Source of the DNA: DATKQI01 sp035532755
GTDB lineage: Bacteria > Pseudomonadota > Alphaproteobacteria > Acetobacterales > Acetobacteraceae
Reading direction: 5' to 3'
Length of the DNA: 6,113 nucleotides
Assembly (NCBI GenBank): GCA_035532755.1
Contig: DATKQI010000370.1
Location: forward strand, 1-6,113
Below are positions 1 through 6,113 of this stretch, in pieces. The notes under the pieces were generated by a model. The model saw only the letters and a list, made by a program, of their open reading frames with translations. It did not search any database and was not told the DNA's origin. The position numbers and the translations under genes were made by a program. Each line of letters begins with the position of its first letter. The first letter of the stretch is position 1.

Positions 1-670
1 GCACATCGTTGCCGCCAAGACCGAAGACGTAGTCGACACCGTTGGCTTCGCACCAGCTCATCGCCTCGTGGCGGCCATAATGGCCGTCACCGCGAATGGT
101 GATGTTCGTCGTGGGCCAGTGCGTGCGGATGCGGCGCACCAGGCGTCTGAGTCGCCTGCGCACCTCACGGCCCGAGGGCGTTTTGCCCGACCGCAACAAC
201 CCCGCCACCGGCCGCGCGGTCGCCGTCTCGTAGACATGCATCGGCAGGAAGCAGCGTTCGCCGTAATGCGAGTTGAACAGGGAGAGTTGCCGCGCGCCAT
301 GCACGACATCGACGGTGTCATCGATACCCAGCGTCACCTCAGGCGGCGGGCGCGGATAGCCGGCGCAATAGATATCGATCAGGGCGTAGCTCATCGCCGC
401 CACCTCGCGGCGGGTGGGCGTGTTCTCCAGCCGCGACACGGTCGGCTGGGAACACAGATCGATGCCGCTGTCGGGCAGGCGTCCGCAGGCCAGCTTGATG
501 CCGGGATCGCTGCACAGATGGTCGAGATCGTTGCCGTCCTCATAGCCGCAGGCGATGGCGAGCATGCGGGCGCGCAGAATGTCGGCGACGCCATGCGTCA
601 ACAGGTTCGGATCACGCGCATCGGCGATCAGGGCCGCCAACTTGTCGGCGAGGCCGAGGCGCCGTTCGTG
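1..670 (-). pseudogene. IS1380-family transposase, N-terminally truncated and cut by the window edge
   Basis: The minus-strand frame reads ERRLGLADKLAALIADARD, then a segment with CGRLPDSGIDLCSQPTVSRL, then LGIDDTVDVVHG, LSLFNSHYGERCFLPMHVYE, RPVAGLLRSGKTPSGREV and ITIRGDGHYGRHEAMSWCEA. These are the conserved blocks of IS1380-family DDE transposases, which move DNA by cut-and-paste. The first catalytic Asp lies in IDDT (codons near 317-322) and a likely second in RGDGHYG (near 86-88). The third acidic residue and the C-terminus would lie beyond position 1. From memory of the family, about 40 N-terminal residues should precede ERRLG. Instead the frame runs back to an in-frame TGA at 701-703 with no ATG between. 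I therefore read the 5' end as broken near 667-700. It lies opposite in strand to the neighbouring IS481 remnant. Family assignment is confident; the pseudogene call is fairly confident. Confidence 0.85.
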
Positions 671-689
671 CACAAATCCCAAAAATGAA

Positions 690-794
690 AGGAGAAAAAT
701 TCAACCTTGACCCCATCATGAAACACAAACCATAAACCACGGACGGGTCAACTCTCGGTGGAATTCCCGGGTCAGATTTCAGCGGAAATCAACA
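690..794. mobile_element. Probable terminus of an IS21-family element
   Basis: This short non-coding stretch has repeated GGGTCA motifs. Two are direct, at 745-750 and 769-774, spaced 24 bp, within longer imperfect units that share GGGTCA, a central G and GGAA. One is inverted, as TGACCC at 708-713. On the minus strand the block begins TGTTGATTT at 794, with the 5'-TG tip and multiple internal repeats expected of IS21-family ends. No istA or istB coding sequence is visible, so only an end would remain. The outer tip abuts the point where IS481 homology starts (about 795), consistent with insertion into that transposase gene. The inner limit near 690 is a guess. The family is inferred from motif style alone and could be another IS with GGGTCA-type ends. 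Confidence 0.45.
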
Positions 795-1156
795 CGCAAA
801 CCAATGGCATGGTCGAGCGCTTCAACCGCCGTCTCAGCGAACATCTCGATCGCCTGCCACAGAACCACGTCGCTCACCACAGGCGCTTCGCAGATCACGC
901 CGAACGCGACGCCTATCTCCACACCTTCGTCACCAACTACAACCAAACAAGGCTGCGATGCATCGGCTATCTCACACCAAGCCAACTCCTCACCAATCTC
1001 ACGGAACAGAACACGAAGGCCGGGGTCCAGGCGTTCGTGTCGCCGGCCTGCACCGGCCTGACGAAAGATGGAGTGGGATGCAGGGGTTTGTGCCGTCACA
1101 TGCCGTCTACCCGGTCGACGGTGGCGCCGCCGGTCGCGATGCCTGAATATGCGTGA
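758..1156 (+). pseudogene. IS481-family transposase remnant (C-terminal part of the integrase core)
   Basis: The open frame starts at a GTG at 758, but transposase homology begins only near 795 with TQTNGMVERFNRRLSEHL. It continues through AERDAYLHTFVTNYNQTRLR and GYLTPSQLLTNLTEQNTKAG to about 1030. This is the C-terminal end of the DDE (rve) core of IS481 elements. The Glu of NGMVERF (codon 815-817) is the third catalytic acidic residue; the two Asp residues and the N-terminal helix-turn-helix are missing. Residues before TNGM come from the adjoining IS21-like end. Those after about 1035 come from repeat sequence and the antisense 3' end of aspD, so the 132-residue product is chimeric. A family member is usually about 300 residues or more. 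It is almost certainly non-functional, the scar of an old insertion disrupted by a second element. Confidence 0.8.
1041..1078 (+). repeat. Short GC-rich intergenic repeat, left copy flanking the gad-aspT-aspD operon
   Basis: The stretch 1046-1076 matches 5969-5999 in the same orientation at 29 of 31 positions, including an exact 18-base block TGACGAAAGATGGAGTGG (1059-1076). Its left part can fold as a hairpin: GCCGG (1042-1046), a 6-base loop, then CCGGC (1053-1057). This resembles the REP-like dispersed repeats common between genes in alphaproteobacteria. It lies about 30 bp past the aspD stop, so the hairpin could also act as a 3' end or weak terminator for the operon, although no U-tract follows it on the minus strand. 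Confidence 0.7.
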
Positions 1157-2732
1157 ATTCCCGATGGTATTCCCCGGCCAGCTTGCGGATCACCTGCCCG
1201 ATCTTCGTGTAGTCGTATTCGTTAAGGTTCGCGAGAGATGCGCGTGCCGACGGATGCAGCGTGCCGAATCCCTTGCCGGGCAGGAGCACCACGCCGCCCT
1301 CCTCGGCGAGGCGGAACAGCATCTCGAGCGGCTCCTTGCGCGCCAGCACCCAGCGGGCGAACTCGGGGCCGTACAGCTCCGTCGCGATGCCCTCGAGATC
1401 GAGCAGCGCGTAGTAGTCCGTGCCGTTCGGATTCTGCGGCGTGAGGGTTCCCAGCTCGCGATAGAGCGCATCTTGGCGCCGCCGGATGATCCGCTTCATT
1501 GCCTGTTTATAGGCATCGGGTTCGTCCATCAGCGCGAACAGCGCGAACAGCGCCATCTGGACCTGCTGGGGCGTGGACAGACCGGCCGTGTGGTTCAGGC
1601 AGACGGCCCGGCTGTCGGCCACCAGCCGGTCGATGAATTTCATGTTCCTCGGATCAACCATCAGAGAGCCGTAGCGCGCATCCAGCACCGCCTTGTCGGC
1701 TTCTGGCAGTTCCGCGATGCGGTGATCCAGGATCGTCTCCTGGTGTGTCGCGATCACCCCCAGACGCCAGCCGGTCGCACCGAAATACTTGGAGAAGGAG
1801 TAGACGAGAACCGTGTTGCGCGGGCAGATCGCGAACAGCGAGACGAAATCGTCGGCAAACGTGCCGTAAACGTCGTCCGTGAGGATGATCAGGTCCGGAC
1901 GCCTGGTCGCCACGATCTCGGCGATCCGCCGGAGACTGTCGGCATCGACCTTGACGGAAGGGGGATTGCTCGGGTTGACCAGGAAGAAGGCCTTGATCGC
2001 CGGGTCGGCGAGCTTGTCGAGCTCGCAGGCGGGGTACTGCCATTTGCCTGCGGAGTCCGCATTCACCTGGACTTCCACGAGCTGATAGTCGTTCAAATGC
2101 GGGATTTCGATGTAGGGCGTGAAGATCGGCATGCCGACGGCGATCTTGTCGCCAGGCGCGAGCATCCGGTTCTCGCGCAGCGTGTTGAAGATGTAGGTCA
2201 TGGCCGCCGTACCGCCTTCGACCGCGAACAGATCGATGCCGCCCGTCGGCAGTTGGCCGCCGATCAGCTCCCGCACGAGGTAATAGCGGACGACGATCTC
2301 GATGAGGGAGAGCATCCGGGGCGGCACGGGGTAGTTGCAGCCAAGGATTCCGGAGACGATCTCATGCAGGAAATCCGCCGCCGAGAGGCCGAGCTGGTCG
2401 CGCACGTAGGAGACGGCCGCCCTGAGGAAGGCGATGCCCGGCACGGCGAGGTTCGCCTGAACGAAGATTTCAAACCGGGCGTCGATGCCTTCGGCGCGGG
2501 GCAGACCCCCCACGCCTTCAGGCATGTAGGCGAATGAACGCTCGGCCTCCTCGAGTGCGAACACGCCGAGCTGGAAGAAGCCGTGGCGCGGTACCGTTGC
2601 CAAGAAGTTCGGATTTCCGCGGCCCGCGTTGAGCATCATGCGATCGGCATGGCCCGAGGCGAGGCTCATCAGTCGGTCTTTCAGCTCGAACGGGCTGAGC
2701 TGCGACAGCTTGCTGTAATCGATGCCGGTCAT
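1107..2732 (-). CDS. aspD: Aspartate 4-decarboxylase (aspartate beta-decarboxylase), PLP-dependent
   Basis: This 541-residue protein has the usual length of the AspD family. It converts L-aspartate to L-alanine and CO2 in the cytoplasm (EC 4.1.1.12), consuming a proton. The fold is aminotransferase class I/II. The PLP-binding Lys is K315 in SFSKYFGATGWRLG. NPSNPPS (253-259) and TDDVYGTF (285-292, with Asp and Tyr that contact the cofactor) are the typical supporting motifs. NAGRGNPNF near 35-43 and HPSARASLANL (R497) match the Arg-bearing conserved segments of characterised AspD enzymes, in which a near-N-terminal Arg and an Arg near 497 bind substrate. The ATG at 2730-2732 has GGAG 10 bp upstream (2743-2746), a slightly long spacing. 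It is the last gene of the operon, 28 bp after the AspT stop. The pairing with AspT matches known aspT-aspD operons. No damage is seen. An ordinary aspartate aminotransferase would be about 400 residues, so that alternative is unlikely. Confidence 0.95.
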   Translation of the reverse strand: MTGIDYSKLSQLSPFELKDRLMSLASGHADRMMLNAGRGNPNFLATVPRHGFFQLGVFALEEAERSFAYMPEGVGGLPRAEGIDARFEIFVQANLAVPGIAFLRAAVSYVRDQLGLSAADFLHEIVSGILGCNYPVPPRMLSLIEIVVRYYLVRELIGGQLPTGGIDLFAVEGGTAAMTYIFNTLRENRMLAPGDKIAVGMPIFTPYIEIPHLNDYQLVEVQVNADSAGKWQYPACELDKLADPAIKAFFLVNPSNPPSVKVDADSLRRIAEIVATRRPDLIILTDDVYGTFADDFVSLFAICPRNTVLVYSFSKYFGATGWRLGVIATHQETILDHRIAELPEADKAVLDARYGSLMVDPRNMKFIDRLVADSRAVCLNHTAGLSTPQQVQMALFALFALMDEPDAYKQAMKRIIRRRQDALYRELGTLTPQNPNGTDYYALLDLEGIATELYGPEFARWVLARKEPLEMLFRLAEEGGVVLLPGKGFGTLHPSARASLANLNEYDYTKIGQVIRKLAGEYHREFTHIQASRPAAPPSTG

Positions 2733-2760
2733 GGTGCTGCGTCTCCAAAGCCGTGTGTCC

Positions 2761-4449
2761 TCAACTCAGGAGCATGACGATCACCATGCCCCAGATGGTC
2801 AGCAGCGTGTTGCCGACGGCGTAGGTCACGGTGTAGCCGAGGCTCGCGACCTGGCTGTGCGCCCGTTCGTTGATCAGCCCGAGCGACGCGGTCGTGGTGC
2901 GCGCGCCCGCGACGCAGCCCAGCAGGATCGCCGGATGGAAGCGAAAGACATATTTCCCGATGTAGATCCCAAGGATGAGTGGCAGGGTCGTTGCGAAGAT
3001 GCCCCACAGGAACAGGCTGAAGCCGAGCTGCCGGAGCCCGGCGATGAAGCTGGGCCCCGCCGAGATGCCGACGACGGCGATGAATACGTTCAGGCCGACC
3101 GAGTTCATGAACCACACCGTCGCCGGGGGCACGCGACCAAAAGCGGGATGCACCGATCGCAGCCAGCCGCAGATCAGCCCGGCGATCAGCGTTCCGCCCG
3201 CCGTGGAGAGCGTCAGCGGCACCGATCCAATCTGCAGCGTCAGAGCGCCGAACAGCGCCCCGAGCGTGATCCCGGCCGCGATGAATGCCACGTTGGTGGT
3301 GTCGCCCCGCCTGTCGAGAAACCCGAGCGCCCTGGCGGCCGCAGTCGTGTCCTGCACGCGTCCGGTGATCGTCAGGATGTCGCCCCGGTGCACCTGCGTC
3401 TTCGACAGGATCGGGATGTCGGTCGCGGTGGCCCCGCGCGTGATCTTGCGCAGGAAGACGCCATGCGCGGCCGGCTCATGCGCCAGCTCGGCAAGTGTGC
3501 GTCCCGCGGCGTGCCGGTTCGTCACGTACACATCCACGCCTTCGATCGGCATGGACAGCAACTCGGGGTCATCGACCTCGTCGGCAGCATGTTCGATGAC
3601 GTTCACCAGAACGTCGCGCCGGCCAGCCATGGCCAGGATATCGCCGGCCTGAACGACGATGTTGGCGCGTCCCTCCTCGATCGTGCCCGCCCGCCGCAGC
3701 CGCTCGACAAAGAGGCGGGCCGTGCCGAACATGATCTCGGCTTGAGCCACCGACTTGCCGACGACCGGGCTTCCTTCGCGCACCTTGAAGGCACGTATCT
3801 CGTATTGGTGCCAGGCGCTCCCTTCCCCGCGGGGGGCCGCACCATCCCCCATCGCCAGCTCGTAAGCCCTGGACTCGGCCGCGAGGTCCACGCGCAGCAG
3901 CACAGGGCCGAGGAAGGCCAGGATGAGGGCTGACCCGATCGTGCCGAAGATATACGTGACGGCATAGGCGATCGGGATCGCGTTCAGCAGTTGGCGTGTC
4001 TGATCAGCTGATCGGCCAAGCCGGTTGATGGCGTCGGTGGCGAGGCCGATAGAGGCCGACAGGGTCTGCGAGCCGGCAAACAGCCCGGCGCCGTAGCCAG
4101 CATCGTAGCCGGCCAACCTCGCCGCAAGATAGACGGCGCCGAGGGACAACAGGGCCATGACCACCGCGAACAGGGCCTGCGGCAGGCCATCCTTCGCGAT
4201 GCCGCGAACAAATTGCGGCCCGACCCCGAAGCCGACGGCGAACAGGAACAGCAGGAAGAAGACGGACTTGACGTTCGGCGATATCGGGATGTTGAGCTGC
4301 CCGATCACGATGCCGGCGATCAGCGTAGCCGTCACGGCACCCAGGGCGAACCCTTTGTAGCTCTTGCCGCCGACGTAATAGCCCGCCGCAAGCGCCAGGA
4401 AGATCGCGATTTCCGGGTAGGCGCGCAGCGTTGTCGTGATCCAGGTCAC
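2761..4449 (-). CDS. aspT: AspT-type aspartate:alanine exchanger (AAE family antiporter)
   Basis: Starting at the GTG at 4447-4449 this is 562 residues, close to the roughly 540 of characterised AspT. The layout is typical: an N-terminal membrane half (about 11-187), a soluble centre with two RCK/TrkA-C-like domains (about 213-292 and 298-377), and a second membrane half (about 385-561). The halves are an internal duplication of the AspT/YidE/YbjL type: GLFAGSQTLSASIGL at 122-136 matches GCVAGARTTTASLGL at 511-525, and AVGFGVGPQF at 71-80 matches AVVGISAGPSF at 458-468. In the inner membrane it should exchange external aspartate for internal alanine electrogenically, so that with AspD a proton-motive force is built. 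Since gad lies directly upstream, it may also serve Glu/GABA exchange, which is speculation. An upstream ATG at 4488 would add 13 residues inside gad, but the GTG has a better-placed GAGG and the GTGA overlap. Other AAE members carry succinate or other substrates, so specificity rests on context. Confidence 0.92.
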   Translation of the reverse strand: MTWITTTLRAYPEIAIFLALAAGYYVGGKSYKGFALGAVTATLIAGIVIGQLNIPISPNVKSVFFLLFLFAVGFGVGPQFVRGIAKDGLPQALFAVVMALLSLGAVYLAARLAGYDAGYGAGLFAGSQTLSASIGLATDAINRLGRSADQTRQLLNAIPIAYAVTYIFGTIGSALILAFLGPVLLRVDLAAESRAYELAMGDGAAPRGEGSAWHQYEIRAFKVREGSPVVGKSVAQAEIMFGTARLFVERLRRAGTIEEGRANIVVQAGDILAMAGRRDVLVNVIEHAADEVDDPELLSMPIEGVDVYVTNRHAAGRTLAELAHEPAAHGVFLRKITRGATATDIPILSKTQVHRGDILTITGRVQDTTAAARALGFLDRRGDTTNVAFIAAGITLGALFGALTLQIGSVPLTLSTAGGTLIAGLICGWLRSVHPAFGRVPPATVWFMNSVGLNVFIAVVGISAGPSFIAGLRQLGFSLFLWGIFATTLPLILGIYIGKYVFRFHPAILLGCVAGARTTTASLGLINERAHSQVASLGYTVTYAVGNTLLTIWGMVIVMLLS

Positions 4450-5909
4450 TGCGACCTCACTTCCTTTGCGTAACCACCCCCAGGCCACACGACCTTCTTC
4501 ATCGGCACGGCACTGTGCGTGAACGTCGTGCCTTCAGCGGCGACTTGCGGGGTGCCGGGAGGGTGCTTGCGCAAGTGATCTATCGAACGCCGGACGTCTT
4601 CCAAGAGCATTTCGGCCATGTCCCGGCTGAAGCCATGCCGGACCAATACCCGCATCACGACCACATCCGCGATATTGGGCGGCATCGTATAGGCCGCAAC
4701 CTGCCAGCCCCGAATCCGGAGCCGGTCGGAGAGGTCGAACAGGGAATAGCCGGCGTCCGCGCCATCCTTGATCACCCAGGAAATGGCAGGGATGCCCTTG
4801 CGGCTATCGCCGTCGAAGGCCAGCTCGAACGGGCCGAGCTTGCAGATCTCGCGGCCGATATACAGGCCCGTGTCGTAGCCGTTCCGTATGATTCGCCGAT
4901 AGCCCTCGCGCCCGAGCCGAAGAAACAGATAATATTGCGAGATGATCTGCCCGGCAGACCGTGAGAAGTTCAGGGCGAAGGTCGGCATGTTGCCGCCCAG
5001 ATAATTGACATTGAAAATCAGATCCTCCGGCAGATCGGTCCGGTCCCGCCACACCACCCAGCCGACGCCGAGCGGGGCCATCCCGTACTTGTGGCCCGAG
5101 GCGTTGATGGAACGAACGCGCGGAATGCGGAAATCCCAGACCAGGTCCGGCTCCGCGAATGGCGCCGTGAAGCCGCCCGATGCCGCATCCACATGCATCG
5201 GGATATCCAGAGGCTTGTCCCGCGCCAGGCGATCCAGCGCATCGGCCACTTCGGCGGCAGGCTCGTAGTGGCAGGTGAAGGTGACCCCGAAGGTGGGCAT
5301 CACGCCGATCGTGTTTTCGTCAATCCGCTTGAGAACCTCTTCCGGGGTCATGCCGAGCCGCCCGCGCTCCAGCGGGATCTCACGCAATTCCACGTCGAAG
5401 TATCGGGCGAATTTGTGCCAGCACACCTGCACCGGGCCGGTGATCAGGTTCGGTTTGTCGGTCGGCTTCCCGGCGGCACGCATCCGCTCGCGCCATTTCC
5501 ACTTCAGCGCCAGGCCGCCGAGCATGCAAGCCTCGCTCGACCCCGTCGCCGAGCAGCCAATGGTGTCTGCCGCCGTTGGTGAATGCCAGAGATCAGCCAG
5601 GATGTGGACGCACCGACTCTCCAGCTCTGCGGTAGCTGGGTACTCGTCCTTGTCGATCATGTTCTTGTCGATCGACAGGTCCATCAAGTCGTGGATCTCG
5701 GTATCCAGCCAGGTCTGGCAGAAGGTCGCCAGGTTCTGCCGCGCATTGCCGTCCAGGAAAAGCTCGTCACGCACAATCGCGTGGGCTACGTCAGGCCGCA
5801 GCTCCCCCTCCGCCATATGATATTTCGGTACAGAGACATCAGCGGCCCGGGTCGCGTAGATATCCGCGTCCAGCGAGGCCCGCACGTCCTCGCGGCGATG
5901 AAGTGGCAT
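4446..5909 (-). CDS. gadB: Glutamate decarboxylase, PLP-dependent
   Basis: This 487-residue protein is strongly similar to E. coli GadA/GadB along its length. It converts L-glutamate to GABA and CO2 in the cytoplasm (EC 4.1.1.15), consuming a proton; this is the core of glutamate-dependent acid resistance. The PLP Schiff-base Lys is K274 in ASGHKYG, and the cofactor-ring Asp is D241 in HVDAASGGF. Substrate-pocket residues T62 and F63 lie in ARQNLATFCQTW, and TGSSEACMLGG (122-132) binds the cofactor phosphate. The C-terminal His that caps the active site at neutral pH in E. coli (H465) appears here as H465 in TTFTHS, but 22 more residues follow. The ATG at 5907-5909 has AGGAAG at 5916-5921 with a 6-base spacer. 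It is the first gene of the operon, and its stop overlaps the aspT start. No truncation or frameshift is seen. The A/B distinction is not resolvable; the symbol follows the usual name. Confidence 0.95.
   Translation of the reverse strand: MPLHRREDVRASLDADIYATRAADVSVPKYHMAEGELRPDVAHAIVRDELFLDGNARQNLATFCQTWLDTEIHDLMDLSIDKNMIDKDEYPATAELESRCVHILADLWHSPTAADTIGCSATGSSEACMLGGLALKWKWRERMRAAGKPTDKPNLITGPVQVCWHKFARYFDVELREIPLERGRLGMTPEEVLKRIDENTIGVMPTFGVTFTCHYEPAAEVADALDRLARDKPLDIPMHVDAASGGFTAPFAEPDLVWDFRIPRVRSINASGHKYGMAPLGVGWVVWRDRTDLPEDLIFNVNYLGGNMPTFALNFSRSAGQIISQYYLFLRLGREGYRRIIRNGYDTGLYIGREICKLGPFELAFDGDSRKGIPAISWVIKDGADAGYSLFDLSDRLRIRGWQVAAYTMPPNIADVVVMRVLVRHGFSRDMAEMLLEDVRRSIDHLRKHPPGTPQVAAEGTTFTHSAVPMKKVVWPGGGYAKEVRSQ
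4447..4458 (-). promoter_or_regulatory. Ribosome binding site and GTGA coupling overlap that set the aspT start
   Basis: On the minus strand GAGG (4455-4458) is followed by a 5-base spacer and then GTG (4449-4447), which shares bases with the gad TGA stop (4448-4446). This start-stop overlap is a common sign of translational coupling, where ribosomes finishing gad reinitiate on aspT. It favours the GTG over the ATG at 4488, which lies inside gad. Confidence 0.65.
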
Positions 5910-5956
5910 GGGCTGCTTCCTGTCATCTAAAATCTTGTTATCCAGGATCGGAGGAC
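5910..5956 (-). promoter_or_regulatory. Leader and probable promoter region of the gad-aspT-aspD operon
   Basis: This is the only AT-rich patch near the operon start. On the minus strand it reads GGATAACAAGATTTTAGATG and then the AGGAAG Shine-Dalgarno (5916-5921), six bases from the ATG. TAACAA or TTAGAT could serve as a -10 element, but no convincing -35 is visible, so the promoter is inferred from position and composition. No regulator gene or clear operator palindrome is present in the window, so whether the operon is acid-induced cannot be read from here. Confidence 0.35.
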
Positions 5957-6001
5957 GCCGGCAGGGCCGCCTGCGCCGGCATGACGAAAGATGGAGTGGA
6001 A
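5957..6001 (+). repeat. Short GC-rich intergenic repeat with hairpin, right copy upstream of gad
   Basis: The stretch 5969-5999 matches 1046-1076 at 29 of 31 positions in the same orientation, with an exact 18-base block at 5982-5999. The left part can form a strong hairpin: GCCGGCAGG (5957-5965), loop GCCG, then CCTGCGCCGGC (5970-5980) with a two-base bulge. Together with the left copy it brackets the whole operon, 4,923 bp apart. Lying just upstream of the gad leader, the hairpin could affect transcript initiation or stop upstream read-through, but a dispersed REP-like repeat with no local role is equally possible. Confidence 0.7.
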
Positions 6002-6017
6002 CGCTCGGCTTATCCCC

Positions 6018-6113
6018 TCACACGCGGCGCGGCAGCCGCCTCCCCAGACACCCGCAGAGCGGGCCGGAAGCAAGCCAGCCCCAGCGGCCGAGCATGGGCG
6101 TCAGGCGGCGGTC
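6018..6113 (-). other. Unrecognised open frame entering from the right edge, possible 3' end of a gene
   Basis: A minus-strand frame is open from the window edge to a TGA at 6018-6020, giving 31 codons that end MLGRWGWLASGPLCGCLGRRLPRRV. It is rich in Gly, Leu, Trp and Arg with two Cys residues, and I do not recognise it. It could be the C-terminus of an upstream gene, a very small protein starting at the internal Met, or a chance frame in GC-rich DNA. There is a perfect 5-bp stem with a 3-base loop (CCCGC AGA GCGGG) at 6051-6063. There is too little sequence to assign anything. Confidence 0.15.

Noticed and set aside
68..688. Plus-strand open frame of 206 codons over the IS1380 fragment.
   Set aside because: The minus strand carries the conserved transposase blocks, and the plus frame has none; a shadow frame.
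1042..1057. Rho-independent terminator for the operon just past aspD.
   Set aside because: The 5-bp stem is short and no T-run follows it on the minus strand; it is better explained as part of the dispersed repeat.
1068..2537. Long plus-strand open frame antisense to aspD (489 codons).
   Set aside because: The product is Arg-, His- and Asp-rich with no family features, as expected for the shadow of a GC-rich gene, and it lies opposite a clear AspD with catalytic motifs.
2722..3933. Long plus-strand open frame antisense to aspT (403 codons).
   Set aside because: Low-complexity, highly charged translation with no recognisable domain; the opposite strand encodes a full AspT with duplicated membrane motifs.
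6041..6063. Terminator of an upstream gene at the CCCGC AGA GCGGG stem.
   Set aside because: The stem is only 5 bp, lies inside the open frame before its stop and lacks a T-tract.
1..6113. CRISPR array, tRNA or rRNA genes.
   Set aside because: No regularly spaced repeats, cloverleaf-like sequence or rRNA signature was seen on reading; the only repeats are the two operon-flanking copies and the GGGTCA motifs.

Overview
This is a GC-rich window from a bacterial chromosome or large plasmid. High GC, GC-ending codons, and alphaproteobacterial-type IS remnants and short GC-rich intergenic repeats suggest an alphaproteobacterium. An acid-exposed member such as an Acetobacteraceae species would fit, but that is a guess and no marker gene fixes the taxon.

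Region 1 (about 1-1040) is a graveyard of insertion sequences. A minus-strand IS1380-family transposase runs off the left edge and has lost its N-terminus near 667-700. Next to it is a stretch of about 100 bp with repeated GGGTCA motifs that looks like the terminus of an IS21-family element. Its presumed outer tip, near 794, abuts a plus-strand remnant of an IS481-family transposase of which only the last catalytic Glu and C-terminal part survive. The simplest reading is successive insertion and deletion. None of these genes looks functional as seen.

Region 2 (1107-5909) is a compact three-gene minus-strand operon, transcribed from right to left: glutamate decarboxylase (gad), then an AspT-type aspartate:alanine exchanger, then aspartate 4-decarboxylase (aspD). 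The gad stop and the likely aspT GTG start share a GTGA overlap, and aspT and aspD are 28 bp apart. Each decarboxylase consumes a proton and releases CO2 (Glu to GABA, Asp to Ala). Asp(-)/Ala exchange by AspT coupled to AspD generates a proton-motive force. The operon therefore looks like a combined acid-resistance and decarboxylative-energy module. There is no GadC-type Glu:GABA antiporter in the window; AspT is the only transporter.

Region 3 (5910-6113) holds the gad leader with a good Shine-Dalgarno, a GC-rich hairpin, a short repeat and an uncharacterised open frame at the right edge. A related copy of the repeat (29 of 31 bases identical, same orientation) lies just past the 3' end of aspD, so the operon is bracketed by direct repeats 4,923 bp apart. 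The most interesting points are the gad-aspT-aspD combination, a GAD C-terminus extending 22 residues beyond the expected autoinhibitory His, and the flanking repeats.
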